Shown one piece after another: positions 42,662 through 53,411 of a stretch of 64,000 bases of DNA. Below the pieces are notes generated by a model. It was given only the letters and a program-made list of their open reading frames with translations. It did not search any database and was not told the DNA's origin. A program made the translations under genes and the position numbers. Where the stretch lies: positions 558,001 to 622,000 of the forward strand of contig NZ_CP126981.1 of NCBI RefSeq assembly GCF_030252325.1, in the 5' to 3' direction. The stretch's first letter is position 1. Each line of letters begins with the position of its first letter. Origin of the DNA: Candidatus Mycobacterium wuenschmannii. GTDB taxonomy: Bacteria > Actinomycetota > Actinomycetes > Mycobacteriales > Mycobacteriaceae.

Positions 42662-43846
42662 TCAGTACCGGGGCAGTGTGATCTTCTCCGCTGCAATACC
42701 GCCGAAGGTCTTGCCGGCCAATCCCATAGCGGTGCGCACGGGTGGGCTTGCGATCAGGCGGGCCGCCGCGTGCAGCCCTCGGATACCGGACCGGGTTCTG
42801 GGGTTGGCCACCCGTAACACCGCCGGCCGGACACGTTGCGCGGCGTCGACATGCGGCCGCATGAATCGCTCGTAGCCGGCCAGCGCGGTGCTCACCTCGC
42901 CGTGGCGCGACAGCTCGCCGGCCAGCACATAGGCGCCGATCAGCGCCAGGCTGCTGCCCCCGCCGCCGACCGGTGACGGGCAAAAGGCGGCATCGCCCAA
43001 CAGGGCGATCCGGCCCGCACTCCACTGCGGCGCGCGAATTTGTCCGAGCGCATCGAAATACATTGGTGCATGCTCTATTTGGGCCAGAATGCGCTGTGCG
43101 ACTCCGCCCGCGTCGGCGAAGGTGCGACGCAGGATCGCGATCTGGTCGCCTCGGTCGAGGTCTTCCAGGCCCTTGACATCCGACATGAATGACAGCATCG
43201 CGCGGGTGCTCCCGATGTTGTCAGGACGCAGATGTATTGCGCGCGAACCGGGGACGTGCCGCCAATTCCACCAGCGGTCGTCGGACTCGTCGCGGGCAAT
43301 GGTCAGATACGCGATGTACATCCCCAGATCGGTTGGGGCGGTGGGCAGCACCAGGTCGCGAGTGCGCGAGCGCAGACCCTCGGCGATGACGATCAGGTCG
43401 GCGTCCAGTGATTCGCCGTCGTTGAGTGCCGCGGTGACCCGGTCGCCGTGGTCGATCAGATCCACGATCTGTGTGCCGAAACGGTAGTCGGTGGTGGAAG
43501 TGGTGTGCTCGATCAGAATGCGGGATAGCTCGCCGCGCAGAATCTCCAATTCGGCGGTCGGGCCGTCGCCGCCGGATTCGGCCATCGGAAACGACGCTGC
43601 CGGGGACCCGTCAGACCGGACGAAGCGCATGCCTATTTCGGTGGTGTTAGCGGCACGGATCTCGTCTTCGATGCCCATCCGGCGAACGACCTCGCGCGCG
43701 GCGCCGCGCACGTCGACGTTGTGTCCTTCGTCGCGTTGGCGGTCGAACCGCTCGACGACGGTGGTCTGCCAACCCGTCTGGGCGAGTTGGTGGGCGAGCG
43801 CGGGTCCGGCGATTCCGGCGCCGGAGATGACGGCATGGCGATTCAC
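42662..43846 (-). CDS. FAD-dependent monooxygenase (PHBH-like)
   Basis: The 394-residue group A flavoprotein monooxygenase begins at a GTG (NRHAVISGAGIAGPALAHQL, the GxGxxG motif), and has DADLIVIAEGLRSRTRDLV (DG-like motif) and GRIALLGDAAFCPSPVGGGG (GD motif). Substrate not inferable. The next gene in the same direction upstream is a frameshifted paralogue. Both are under the likely control of the divergent TetR gene. Confidence 0.87.
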   Translation of the reverse strand: MNRHAVISGAGIAGPALAHQLAQTGWQTTVVERFDRQRDEGHNVDVRGAAREVVRRMGIEDEIRAANTTEIGMRFVRSDGSPAASFPMAESGGDGPTAELEILRGELSRILIEHTTSTTDYRFGTQIVDLIDHGDRVTAALNDGESLDADLIVIAEGLRSRTRDLVLPTAPTDLGMYIAYLTIARDESDDRWWNWRHVPGSRAIHLRPDNIGSTRAMLSFMSDVKGLEDLDRGDQIAILRRTFADAGGVAQRILAQIEHAPMYFDALGQIRAPQWSAGRIALLGDAAFCPSPVGGGGSSLALIGAYVLAGELSRHGEVSTALAGYERFMRPHVDAAQRVRPAVLRVANPRTRSGIRGLHAAARLIASPPVRTAMGLAGKTFGGIAAEKITLPRY

Positions 43847-43893
43847 CTGCTCTACATAACACCGACGGCGCGCGGCGAAACCTGAAGCTCCAC

Positions 43894-44999
43894 TCACCCG
43901 GCCAGTGCGGCGAGGCGGATATTCCGAGCATCGATGTCCGACTGCGCGGGTGGAACGAGGACGTCGCCGCCCGGTCCCGCGGTGGCCTGCGCGTACGTGA
44001 CGTGCGGAAGTTGGTCGCGCTCATACTGATTGAATGCCGCAGTGATGTCATCAGGGTGCTCGGTCAGCGCCCGGGCCAGCAGCCATGCGCCGGTCATCGC
44101 CAGACTCGTTCCCCGGCCGGACAGTGGTGACGCGCAGTACGCCGAGTCGCCGACAAGGACGACCCGACCGCGATGCCAACTCGGCAGGTGAATCTGGCTG
44201 ACCGAGTCGAAGTAGAGCTCGGCGTCGGCGTCGGCGGCATCGAGAAGTTCGCGAATTCGCCACCCGCTGTGCCCGGCGAACGCGTCGCGCAGGATCTGCT
44301 TCTGTGCGCCCAGATCGTGGTAGTCGTAGTCGATCCACGGTGAGCGAACATGAACACCGCCAACGCTTTATCGCGGTAGGCCGCGATGCCCGCCATGCGC
44401 CCCGGGGTGTTGTAGATCGGGTTGCGGCGCTCGGGCTGCGTGGAGCCGGGCAATTGCGCGAGAGCGACATAGAGGCCTAGGTGCCGAAGAAACTGGTCTT
44501 CGGACCCGAACATGAGGCGCCGTGTGCCCGAGTGCATACCGTCGGCGCCGACCACGATGTCGAAACGCTGCGTCTCACCAGAGGCGAAGCACACCTCGAC
44601 GCCGTCGTCGGCGTCGTGAAGTTCGGCAACCGACTGACCGAAATGCAGGGTGGCAGAGGGCTTCAGCGCCCCGCGTAGCACCTGGGCCAGATCCTCGCGG
44701 GGGATCTCGACGTCGTCGGGCCGGTCGTTGAACTCGGTGTCGGGCAGTTCGGCGAGAGGCTCGCCGTCGGCGTCGACGAACAGCAGGCGTTCACTCATGT
44801 CCACCCGGCGGGCCCCGATTGCGTCGAGCACGCCCATCTTCTCGGCGACGTCGATCGCAGCGCCGCGGATGTCGATCGGGGAGCCGTTGACCCGAAGATG
44901 ATCGGCGCGCTCGACGATCGTGACGTCGTGGCCGGTGGCGCCGAGCGTGATGCCTGTGCTGAGCCCTGCCATGCCACCGCCGGTTATCAGAATCCGCAT
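43894..44999 (-). pseudogene. FAD-dependent monooxygenase, broken by a single frameshift
   Basis: The N-terminal part (MRILITGGGMAGLSTGITLG, DIVVGADGMHSGTRRLMFG) runs in one frame to about 44342 and ends in AVFMFAHR. The correct continuation, PWIDYDYHDLGAQKQILRD through VLVGDSAYCASPLSGRGTSL to the stop at 43894, is in the next frame without any other break. Adding one base (for instance a third C in CACC-GTGG on the minus strand) would restore an intact ~368-residue protein. This may be a true recent mutation or a sequencing error. The ATG at 44999 has GGGAGGG seven bases upstream. Confidence 0.85.
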
Positions 45000-45017
45000 G
45001 CCCATTCCCTCCCTAGA

Positions 45018-45030
45018 TAAGATACGATCT
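45018..45030. promoter_or_regulatory. Possible TetR operator between monooxygenase and tetR
   Basis: AGATACGATCT (45020-45030), a palindrome AGAT-N3-ATCT, lies in the 70-bp divergent gap, overlapping a TAAGAT hexamer. TetR-type repressors commonly bind such a site next to their gene. Short and unproven. Confidence 0.3.
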
Positions 45031-45069
45031 GTTCCTTACGGACGGTAGCGGAGGTCGATAGGAAACGCA

Positions 45070-45684
45070 ATGTCTCTAAAGGGCGAGGTTCCACAGCGCC
45101 GGCGCGGCGCAGCGCTGGAAACCGCGTTGCTCGATGCCGCGTGGGCGGAGCTGGCCGAGCGTGGTTACGACGACCTCACCATCGACGCGGTGGCTACTCG
45201 CGCCGGGACGAGCCGGGCAGTGCTGTATCGCCGTTGGCCGGGCAAACACGAGCTGATGTTGGCCGCCCTGGTCCACCAGGCCAGGGCGGAGCCGGTGGCG
45301 ATACCCGACACCGGCAGCCTGCGCGGCGACGTCATCGCTGTGATGCACGAGGCGAACAAGGTGCGACCCCGGTTGGTGGCACAACTACTCACACGGCTGG
45401 GCGGTTTCTACGCCGATGCGAGCACCAACCTCGCCGAGTTGAGCGCCTATGTATTGGGTGGACGCAACGCGGTGACCGACGAATTGATCGGTCGGGCCGT
45501 CGAGCGGGGTGAAGTCGAGCCCGGCCAGATCAGCGGCCGGGTGGCCCGGCTGCCTATCGACCTGTTCCGCCACGAGTTGTTGATGACCCTGCAACCGGTC
45601 GCCGACGAGGTCATCGAGGAGATCGTCGACGGCATTTTCTTGCCGCTGGTCAGGCTGGGCGCCGACGATCAAAGGCCCACGTAG
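45070..45684 (+). CDS. TetR-family transcriptional regulator
   Basis: The 204-residue protein has the N-terminal TetR HTH: ALLDAAWAELAERGYDDLTI then AVATRAGTSRAVLYRRWPGK (residues ~18-58). The C-terminal ligand domain is all-helical with no clue to its ligand. It is divergent from the two monooxygenase genes, a classical repressor-target arrangement. The next gene, yebC, is separate (43 bp, with its own ribosome site). Confidence 0.88.
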   Translation: MSLKGEVPQRRRGAALETALLDAAWAELAERGYDDLTIDAVATRAGTSRAVLYRRWPGKHELMLAALVHQARAEPVAIPDTGSLRGDVIAVMHEANKVRPRLVAQLLTRLGGFYADASTNLAELSAYVLGGRNAVTDELIGRAVERGEVEPGQISGRVARLPIDLFRHELLMTLQPVADEVIEEIVDGIFLPLVRLGADDQRPT

Positions 45685-45727
45685 ACTCGTCAGGCGAAAC
45701 CGGGAGCGACAGAAGAGGTAGCAGCCG

Positions 45728-46483
45728 ATGAGCGGCCATTCCAAGTGGGCCACCACCAAGCACCAGAAGGCCGTCAAAGATGCGCGTCGTGGCAAGGAAT
45801 TCGCGCGGCTGATCAAGAACATCGAGGTCGCTGCGCGCACTGGCGGCGGCGACCCGACGGGCAACCCGACGCTGTACGACGCCATTCAAAAGGCCAAAAA
45901 GACATCGGTGCCCAACGACAACATCGAGCGCGCCCGCAAGCGCGGCGCGGGTGAAGAAGCCGGCGGCGCCGACTACCAGACCATCATGTACGAGGGCTAC
46001 GGCCCCAACGGCGTTGCCGTGCTGATCGAGTGCCTGACCGACAACCGCAACCGGGCGGCCGGCGAGGTCCGCGTCGCAATGACTCGCAACGGCGGCAATA
46101 TGGCCGACCCGGGCTCGGTGTCCTACCTGTTCACCCGCAAGGGCGTGGTCACGCTCGAGAAGAACAGCCTGACCGAGGACGACGTACTTGCGGCCGTGCT
46201 GGACGCCGGCGCAGAGGATGTCAGCGATCTCGGTGAGAGCTTCGAAATTGTCTCCGAGCCAACCGATCTCGTCGCGGTGCGGACCGCGCTCCAGTGCGCC
46301 GGCATCGACTACGACTCGGCAGAGGCCAGCTTCCAGCCGTCGGTCAGCGTGCCGGTCGACGTCGACGGCGCGCGCAAGGTGTTCAAACTTGTTGACGCGC
46401 TGGAAGACAGCGACGACGTGCAGAACGTGTGGACCAACGTCGACCTGTCCGACGAGGTGCTAGCCGCCCTCGACTCCGAATAG
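45728..46483 (+). CDS. yebC: YebC/PmpR-family regulatory protein
   Basis: The 251-residue protein begins [20 protein letters not shown], the invariant YebC start, and contains the acidic-domain pattern [20 protein letters not shown]. YebC proteins act as DNA-binding regulators or, as shown recently, aid translation of proline-rich stretches. Orthologue of Rv2603c in order. It keeps the usual neighbour pdxT within 7 kb, with the accessory block inserted between. Confidence 0.96.
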   Translation: MSGHSKWATTKHQKAVKDARRGKEFARLIKNIEVAARTGGGDPTGNPTLYDAIQKAKKTSVPNDNIERARKRGAGEEAGGADYQTIMYEGYGPNGVAVLIECLTDNRNRAAGEVRVAMTRNGGNMADPGSVSYLFTRKGVVTLEKNSLTEDDVLAAVLDAGAEDVSDLGESFEIVSEPTDLVAVRTALQCAGIDYDSAEASFQPSVSVPVDVDGARKVFKLVDALEDSDDVQNVWTNVDLSDEVLAALDSE

Positions 46484-46493
46484 TCGAGGGCGG
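46464..46493. terminator. Hairpin over the yebC stop codon
   Basis: CCGCCCTCGAC-N8-GTCGAGGGCGG is a perfect 11-bp stem that includes the yebC TAG in its loop and arm. A second small GC hairpin (GCCGGC pairs) follows at 46493-46508. It would end both yebC and the convergent exported gene. Confidence 0.65.
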
Positions 46494-46511
46494 CCGGCCC
46501 CGGCCGGCGGC

Positions 46512-47351
46512 TCAACCGACGAGCGCGCCGCCTGCCCACACGTTGATCAGTGCGTCCCATAACTCCGGCACGGTGAGCGCCGGAATTTCGTGAATCGTTG
46601 TCAGTCCATCGACGACCGTTGTGGCTGAGGCGATCTGGTCGGACGACAACCCGAGGTAAACCAAGTGGGTCATTGCCCCCACCACGACGGCGTTCCAGTC
46701 GCTCCAGTCGATTGACAGGGGCTCCGCCCAGAGGTCGCCATCGATGTTGTAAATGTCGGTTGGGAAGAACGAGTCGGGAACGCCGTCGGGATTGGCGCCG
46801 AGCATCACAAAATGCAGAGCGTCCGTCGGGATTTTGTCGGCGAAGAGTTGCTGTTCGGCAAGGGCAGCCACGGCGCTGCTCTGTGAGTACGTGAAGATGG
46901 TCATTGGGTCGCTACAGACGCCGAGGGCGTTGCAATCCATCTCACCGGCCTTGAAGTCGGCGAGGATGCCGTTGATCAGGTCCTGCTGGCCCTGCTGAAC
47001 GCTCTGCAGGAAGCTGAAGGTATTGGGTGTGGTCAGCGGCAGCACCGACGAGAGGTCGCCGTCGTAACCGTTCGGCTCGAGGTAGAGGTTGAATGCATTG
47101 CTGATGTAGCCGGCACCCGGCGTCGCTATACCCGTCGAGCCCAATATGAGGGCATGGGTCGAGTCATCCAGTACGTCGCTGAGCGGTGGTCCGGTCCACG
47201 GATCCACGCCGTGACTGACCCCCCCGAGCAGCCAGTCCTGAATCGCGCTCGCGCCAGCGGCCCAGAAGTCACTGTCGGAATCGGCGTTGGCCGGGCCGGC
47301 AAAAGCCAACGCGGCGCCGCATAGCGCCGCGGCGAAAAACATCTTCTTCAT
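46512..47351 (-). CDS. Exported PE-PPE-fold serine hydrolase, copy 3
   Basis: The 279-residue third paralogue has signal MKKMFFAAALCGAALAFAGP with cleavage near ANA-DSD. TIFTYSQSSAVAALAEQQLF, LHFVMLGANPDGVPDSFFPT and DGLTTIHEIPALTVPELWDA match copies 1 and 2. It is closer to copy 1 in both protein and promoter region. A GGGGGAA ribosome site lies before ATG 47351. It is inserted between yebC and speE, which are close together in M. tuberculosis. Confidence 0.82.
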   Translation of the reverse strand: MKKMFFAAALCGAALAFAGPANADSDSDFWAAGASAIQDWLLGGVSHGVDPWTGPPLSDVLDDSTHALILGSTGIATPGAGYISNAFNLYLEPNGYDGDLSSVLPLTTPNTFSFLQSVQQGQQDLINGILADFKAGEMDCNALGVCSDPMTIFTYSQSSAVAALAEQQLFADKIPTDALHFVMLGANPDGVPDSFFPTDIYNIDGDLWAEPLSIDWSDWNAVVVGAMTHLVYLGLSSDQIASATTVVDGLTTIHEIPALTVPELWDALINVWAGGALVG

Positions 47352-47415
47352 TGGTTCCCCCTTGTCGCACAATCAGCGCGAAGCCGAGTCGTCGGCAAGT
47401 CGTCGCGCTGTTTAA

Positions 47416-47460
47416 TTCCCCCGGTTGGCGTGAGATGAGAATTTCTCAGCCGTCATTAAG
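47416..47460 (-). promoter_or_regulatory. Shared upstream motif, PE-PPE-fold copy 3
   Basis: On the plus strand it reads TTCCCCCGGTTGG, then the palindrome TGAGA-ATT-TCTCA (47436-47448), then GCCGTCATTAAG. It is the best match to the element before copy 1, including spacing between the two parts. About 90 bp to the ATG. Confidence 0.6.
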
Positions 47461-47548
47461 CTATCGCCCGACATTCAAATGGGCCATCCGAATGGTGGCA
47501 AACTTTAGGACTTTTTTGACCTCAGATTTGGTGACCAAAGGAGGATTT

Positions 47549-47734
47549 TTGGCATATTCGAGGGTACTTCTCCTGCATTCAGTGGCGTTATTCGTTTCTC
47601 CCATCGCCTGCACGGGCGAAATCACCATCCGGAGGTTTGGAACGAAGGACCGTCTTCTCGGACGCCGCGCCAGCGCGGATGTCGTCAGGGAGATTCCGAT
47701 GCGTGCCTGCACCGAGCCGGAAGATATGAATTAG
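47549..47734 (+). CDS. Possible small exported peptide
   Basis: A TTG start follows AAAGGAGG by four bases, one of the strongest ribosome sites in the window. The 61-residue product begins with a hydrophobic stretch (YSRVLLLHSVALFVSPIACT) that resembles a signal or poor lipobox (PIAC), followed by a charged tail. No other evidence supports it. Confidence 0.28.
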   Translation: MAYSRVLLLHSVALFVSPIACTGEITIRRFGTKDRLLGRRASADVVREIPMRACTEPEDMN

Positions 47735-47851
47735 ATATTCACCTAATAAGGATTGCATTTGTCTCAGCGGGGTTGCGCGGGCCACTACGAACTCCGCTGA
47801 CCGATTGCGGTGGCTCGGTTCCGTTCCGCCATTGTTGGTGGCAGCGAGACG

Positions 47852-49405
47852 CTAGTCGTAGCCGTGGCGCATGTCCTCGACAATGCGCGGATGTTCCAGC
47901 GTCGACGGCTCCAATCGGCGCGGTCGTACGTCGGTAGCAAATACCGTCGCCGCGTCGAGCACGGATTTGTCGAGAAACCGCAACGGCGGCGCATCGCGAG
48001 GCACGGTCGGTGTCGGGGGAGTATCGCCGCGACGGGCCAGTGTGAAGCCCCAGTCGCCGAACGTCGGCACGTACACGTGATACGGCGTGACGGCGTAGCC
48101 CGCCGAACTGATCGTCGAAACCGTTCGCCAAAAAGCGGTCTGGGTCGAGTACGGGCTACCTGACTGCACCACTATCAACCCACCAGGCCTGAGCACCCGC
48201 GAGATCAGCGCGTAGAACTCGGTGGAGTACAGCCGGCCGAGCGCGGGAGTGTCGGGGTCGGGGAGATCGACGATCACGGCGTCGAAGGTGGGCTGAGCGG
48301 TGTGACGCAGCCACGTCATCGCGTCGCCGGTCACGATGTGCACGCGCGGATTGTCCAGCGCTCCCGCGTTGGCGGAACGCATTGTGCTGCGGGCCAATTC
48401 GATCATCGCCGGATCGAGTTCGATCTGCACGATATTGTCGACGCCGGGTGCGCGCAGCAGTTCACGCGCCGCCAGGCCGTCGCCGCCGCCCAGCACCAGC
48501 ACCGACCGGGCGCCGGCGCCGAGCGCGGGGTAGACCAGGCTCTCGGTGTAGCGGTACTCGTCGCGGGTGGAGAACTGCAGGCCCCCGTCGAGGTACAGCC
48601 GCATGTCGTTGCCGCGGCGGGTGACCACGATCTCCTGATACGCCGACTGCCGGAACGCGATGATCGGGTCCGCGTAAAGCCGCTGCCGGCTCGTGGTTTC
48701 GATGTCCTCGGCGCGTATCAGTAGCACCGCGAGCAGTACCAGCGCCAGCCCGAGCGCGCCCAGCGCGGCCAACAGCCACTTCGTACCGACCACTCTGCGC
48801 AGCAGAAAGATCGACACGACCGCTGCGGCAATGAGATTGACAATGCCGGTGGCCGCGGCGCCGCGGATCATGCCGAGGTGCGGCAGCAGGACGAACGGCC
48901 ATGCCAGCCCGCCGAGCAGTGCTCCGAGATAATCGGCGGCGTTCAGGTTGGCCAGCGTCCGGCCGGTGTCGGTGGCCACATCTTCGGAGGCGGATCGCCC
49001 CGTCTGCAGCAGCGTCATCAGCAGTGGCACCTCGGCGCCCACCAGCGCGCCGATCAGCGCGGTGCCCAGCGCCAGCATCAGCAGCGATCCGCCGACAAAC
49101 GAGAACAGCACATACAGCGCGGCGGCCGAGAGCCCGCCCACGATGGCCAGCAGCGCCTCGACCGCGACGAAAGTGATTGCCGCCCTCGGTAACAGCGGCT
49201 TGATCAGCAGAGCGCCGGCACCCAGGGCGGCGATGTAGCCCGAGACGATCAGCGAGGTGGCGACGATGCCGCCGCCGTTCAGGCTCGTCGACAGGGTCAG
49301 CAGCGCCAGCTCGTACACGATGCCGCACGCCGCGCATGCCGCGACCGCGGCGAGCAGCACCGCGCGCCAGCGCGTCGTCGACAGCTCAGCCGGTGTCGCG
49401 GTCAT
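47852..49405 (-). CDS. speE: Membrane-bound spermidine-synthase-like protein
   Basis: The 517-residue protein is a fusion of ~7-8 N-terminal membrane helices (residues 15-240) with a C-terminal polyamine aminopropyltransferase domain. [20 protein letters not shown] is motif [15 protein letters not shown] binds the SAM-type cofactor, and [20 protein letters not shown] carries the catalytic Asp. Membrane-embedded forms of SpeE occur in many actinobacteria. It is the last gene of the five-gene operon 51422-47852, overlapping the DUF350 gene by ATGA. Confidence 0.88.
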   Translation of the reverse strand: MTATPAELSTTRWRAVLLAAVAACAACGIVYELALLTLSTSLNGGGIVATSLIVSGYIAALGAGALLIKPLLPRAAITFVAVEALLAIVGGLSAAALYVLFSFVGGSLLMLALGTALIGALVGAEVPLLMTLLQTGRSASEDVATDTGRTLANLNAADYLGALLGGLAWPFVLLPHLGMIRGAAATGIVNLIAAAVVSIFLLRRVVGTKWLLAALGALGLALVLLAVLLIRAEDIETTSRQRLYADPIIAFRQSAYQEIVVTRRGNDMRLYLDGGLQFSTRDEYRYTESLVYPALGAGARSVLVLGGGDGLAARELLRAPGVDNIVQIELDPAMIELARSTMRSANAGALDNPRVHIVTGDAMTWLRHTAQPTFDAVIVDLPDPDTPALGRLYSTEFYALISRVLRPGGLIVVQSGSPYSTQTAFWRTVSTISSAGYAVTPYHVYVPTFGDWGFTLARRGDTPPTPTVPRDAPPLRFLDKSVLDAATVFATDVRPRRLEPSTLEHPRIVEDMRHGYD

Positions 49406-49857
49406 GACAGCGCGGCAGCGGTCACTCCTCCCACGGCCAACAACATGACGGCGGTGGCAAAGGCGGCCGGGTGCAACTCGGGCTCGCCGATGTGCTCGTG
49501 GAACTTGCCCGGTATCACCCAGTGCATGGCCAGGATCGCAACCCCCTGCAGCAGAACGCCGATGAGGCCGTACACGGCGACCCCGATGAGTCCTTGCCCG
49601 AGTTGGCGGTAGCTGCTGGTGATCGCGCAGATGACGACAGCGGCCACCGCGATGTAGTTGGCGCAGGCCAGGATCACGGCGTTGGGGCGGCGGTCGACGA
49701 ACACCAGTTCCCTCAGCTTTCCGGGTGTCAGCACGTCGACGACGGCGAAGCCGAGGACCAGCACGGCGGTGCCGACCAAAAAGTACGAGATGGTGGCCAG
49801 GGCGCCTTGCAGGACCGGGTCGAGGTCGATCGATCCCAATTCAATGGCTAGATACAT
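49402..49857 (-). CDS. DUF350 membrane protein
   Basis: The 151-residue protein has four membrane helices in two DUF350-like halves: [20 protein letters not shown] and [23 protein letters not shown]350 proteins are recurrent neighbours of spermidine synthases and DUF4178 proteins, also reported in PspA-type membrane-stress gene sets. The ATG 49857 is chosen; a longer frame extends into the upstream DUF4247 gene. Order fits Rv2600. Confidence 0.85.
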   Translation of the reverse strand: MYLAIELGSIDLDPVLQGALATISYFLVGTAVLVLGFAVVDVLTPGKLRELVFVDRRPNAVILACANYIAVAAVVICAITSSYRQLGQGLIGVAVYGLIGVLLQGVAILAMHWVIPGKFHEHIGEPELHPAAFATAVMLLAVGGVTAAALS

Positions 49858-49879
49858 GACTATCTCCTTCTTCTGCCGG

Positions 49880-50311
49880 TCATTTCGTTCCGCCCGGGCC
49901 ACCGGTGCTGCCACCCGAACCACGGGAAGGGGAGCCGGGGTAGAAGCCGGGGCCGAGGTAGATGAACGATCCGTGGCTGTAACCGGCGGACAGGTCCTCG
50001 ACCCTGATGCTGCACGGATGGGTGCCGTCGACGCCGACCGACACGATGGCGTCGTCGTAGCGCAGATACTGGGTGCCCCCGCTGGAGGCGCGGGCGGCGG
50101 GATTCTGGTAGTTGTTCAACGTGTCGGCCACCTGGGCGGGCGATCCCGTGCACAGGTAGCGGGTGCCACCGGCGTCATGCGAGTAAGCCTGGTAGTGCGA
50201 TGCGATGTATGAGCGAATATCTTTGTGCTGCAGCGATATTGCTAGAATGAGGCACAACACGGACCACGCGGCCAGGATGACGGAGATCGCGAACAAGTGG
50301 CTGCGACTCAT
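49880..50311 (-). CDS. DUF4247 membrane protein
   Basis: The 143-residue protein has one N-terminal membrane helix (residues ~5-26). The domain shows [40 protein letters not shown] (two Cys likely to form a disulfide) and a Gly/Ser/Pro-rich end [13 protein letters not shown]. The Gly-rich tail resembles other DUF4247 members. It overlaps the DUF2617 gene by ATGA. Confidence 0.83.
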   Translation of the reverse strand: MSRSHLFAISVILAAWSVLCLILAISLQHKDIRSYIASHYQAYSHDAGGTRYLCTGSPAQVADTLNNYQNPAARASSGGTQYLRYDDAIVSVGVDGTHPCSIRVEDLSAGYSHGSFIYLGPGFYPGSPSRGSGGSTGGPGGTK

Positions 50312-50802
50312 GGACGCCACCGGCTGCTGGTGTAGACGACGGTGCCACCGGCCTCGGCCGGGTACAGGTGCCAGGTCTGCCACCGCCAACCGGCGCCGGC
50401 GGGCTCGGCCGCGAGCGCGGTCAGCGCCGCGTCATCGCCCGGGAAAGTTCCACCAAGCCAACCGGTTTCATTCCCGCAGCGCTCGCGCAGCCATTCGGCG
50501 AGCCGGCGGAACTCCGCTTCGCCCAGGAGGTCGGTTCGTGACTCGAGCTGGTAACCCGGAGCGTGCGTCTGCTCCGGGAGTGCACCCGCGAGATCGCACG
50601 AAATCTGTTCGGAGAACGTCGTATTCGGGTGTTCGACGGTGACGACGTGTGAGGCGCCCAGAACGCCGAGCATCAGTGCGCCGCCGTTGGGATGATCGAC
50701 GCGATAGATGGCCAGGGGGAGTGGGACCGGCAGGTTCAGCGCCAACCCGAGTTCGGAACCGCGGACGTCGACAGGGGTGACCGACAGTCGGTGAAGGGGC
50801 AC
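50308..50802 (-). CDS. DUF2617 family protein
   Basis: The 164-residue soluble protein of the DUF2617 family has the middle TLEHP-like VVTVEHPNTTFSEQISCDL and a C-terminal WRWQTWHLYPAEAGGTVVYT. GTG 50802 is used. Such proteins occur only in this operon type in actinobacteria, as far as I recall. The role is unknown. Overlap with the next gene by ATGA. Confidence 0.82.
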   Translation of the reverse strand: MPLHRLSVTPVDVRGSELGLALNLPVPLPLAIYRVDHPNGGALMLGVLGASHVVTVEHPNTTFSEQISCDLAGALPEQTHAPGYQLESRTDLLGEAEFRRLAEWLRERCGNETGWLGGTFPGDDAALTALAAEPAGAGWRWQTWHLYPAEAGGTVVYTSSRWRP

Positions 50803-50813
50803 GGACGCGGCCT

Positions 50814-51422
50814 CTACGCGGGTTCCGGCGGCGGGGCGGGATACACGGTCAGCTCGCCGGTCAGCACCGGTCTGCCCGTCGATACCTCCCACGGCATGTC
50901 CGGTGCCCAGCGCTCGAAGGACAGCAGCGCGCTCTCATCGGGGCTGGTGTAGTCGACGAAGTCCATCTCGCCACCGGCCGGTAAACCCGTCGTGCCTTCG
51001 GTGGTGTAGCCGGCGTGGCCGCGTTCCGTTTCGCGGTAGGTGATGCCCTCTATGACGTGCTGGCCGCCGGGCTGCAGTTGAAGATCCTTGCGGCTGCTCC
51101 ACATTACCAATTCGAGCCGCCCGTCGTCGTCCTCGACGCTGAACCAAATCGGCTGCTCGCCGCCCTCCAGCAGGTGCTCCCACCACACGAACGGGCCTTC
51201 GCGAAAGGTGACCGACCCACGCACCACGTAGTCGACGCCGCCGTGGCTGACGATCGCGCCTGGCCCGAGCTGTCGGGGTCCGAATTGCGGTGCCGCCGAG
51301 GCGAACGCGAGCGGATCCTGTCGGCCGGCGGGCGGCCGCTTCGGGCGGCGCAGGGCCGCGATGAAAACGAAGATCGCCGCGATGAAGAACGCCGCGGCGA
51401 ACACCAGCAACACTGAGCCCAC
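50814..51422 (-). CDS. DUF4178 protein, membrane-anchored
   Basis: The 202-residue protein has an N-terminal membrane helix (SVLLVFAAAFFIAAIFVFIA) and a DUF4178 domain. It has the typical PGAIVSHGGVDYVVRGSVTF and the hydrophobic core WWEHLLEGGEQPIWFSVEDDDG. It is the first gene of the operon. Order fits Rv2597. DUF4178 domains are often found in pairs with membrane-stress proteins. Confidence 0.84.
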   Translation of the reverse strand: MGSVLLVFAAAFFIAAIFVFIAALRRPKRPPAGRQDPLAFASAAPQFGPRQLGPGAIVSHGGVDYVVRGSVTFREGPFVWWEHLLEGGEQPIWFSVEDDDGRLELVMWSSRKDLQLQPGGQHVIEGITYRETERGHAGYTTEGTTGLPAGGEMDFVDYTSPDESALLSFERWAPDMPWEVSTGRPVLTGELTVYPAPPPEPA

Positions 51423-51539
51423 TTCAGGCCTTTCATACCGTCAAGCCCCCGAAGGTGAAGGTAGCAGCTTTCTTCGAGGCTCCATGGCGTTAATTCAGTT
51501 ACCGCCGGGCGACCGGTTTCGCCCCCGCTCGGGCCGGAC

Positions 51540-52763
<1,224 letters not shown>

Positions 52764-52814
52764 TCAGGCCCCCTTGCGGCCGGCATCGACGACTGCCGGC
52801 GTCTCACACCACCG

Positions 52815-53351
52815 TCAGGAGCAGGCCTTCGCGGCGTCGCTGATTTGGCTGTCGAGGTTGTGCCGCAACGGCTGCAAGGTGTCGGGAGTTCCTCCCGCCA
52901 GGTAGCCGATTCCGAGCTGTCCGATCGTATCGGCGAACGCACTGACGGTCTTCGTGAGATCGGCCGGGGCGGCCGTGTTGGCGGCGAGCGTGCGCTGCAG
53001 GTAGGCGCCTCCGCCGACGAGAGCCAATCGGGCATTGCCGGCCACCGCGAGCTCGCCGATCGGATTGTTCTCGGGGGTCTGCAGATGGGTGTTGAGCACC
53101 ACAGCTTTCCGAACCGCGCCAAAAGCCCCGCACACGTTTGCCTTTGCGTCACCGCTCTGTTGGACCGGAGCGGCGGCGCCGTGGTGTGCCGGGTGGAAAT
53201 AGGCCAGCGCGGCCAGGGCAACGGCGACGACGGCGAGGGCCAGCGCCGCGTAGTTCGCCAGTTGGGCGAAACTGCGCGAGTGTTCCGGAGTGGGTGGCGT
53301 TCCCGCAGGGCTTGCCACTGTTGCGGATTCGGCGAGTGGTTCGTCAGGCAT
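52815..53351 (-). CDS. Single-pass membrane protein, mycobacterial type
   Basis: The 178-residue protein has a Pro/Thr-rich cytoplasmic N-terminus (~25 residues), one helix at ~33-51 (LANYAALALAVVAVALAALA) and an extracytoplasmic part with two Cys (NVCGAFGAVRKA near the start and AKACS at the end), likely to form a disulfide. This layout resembles the Mce-associated/TlyA-like mycobacterial membrane family, but a clear domain cannot be assigned. Function unknown. Confidence 0.65.
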   Translation of the reverse strand: MPDEPLAESATVASPAGTPPTPEHSRSFAQLANYAALALAVVAVALAALAYFHPAHHGAAAPVQQSGDAKANVCGAFGAVRKAVVLNTHLQTPENNPIGELAVAGNARLALVGGGAYLQRTLAANTAAPADLTKTVSAFADTIGQLGIGYLAGGTPDTLQPLRHNLDSQISDAAKACS

Positions 53352-53411
53352 TGGCCGAGGGTATCGCGCCCATCCGCATTTGTGGCGTCATTGCCGAGGT
53401 AGCTTGCGAGC

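Larger units (their letters stand above)
47352..47851. other. 500-bp gap between PE-PPE-fold copy 3 and speE
   Basis: The gap holds the promoter region of copy 3 (shared motif, next entry). From 47549 to 47734 the plus strand has a possible short gene with a strong ribosome site. The rest (47740-47851) has no clear function; it is downstream of speE's stop. Confidence 0.45.
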
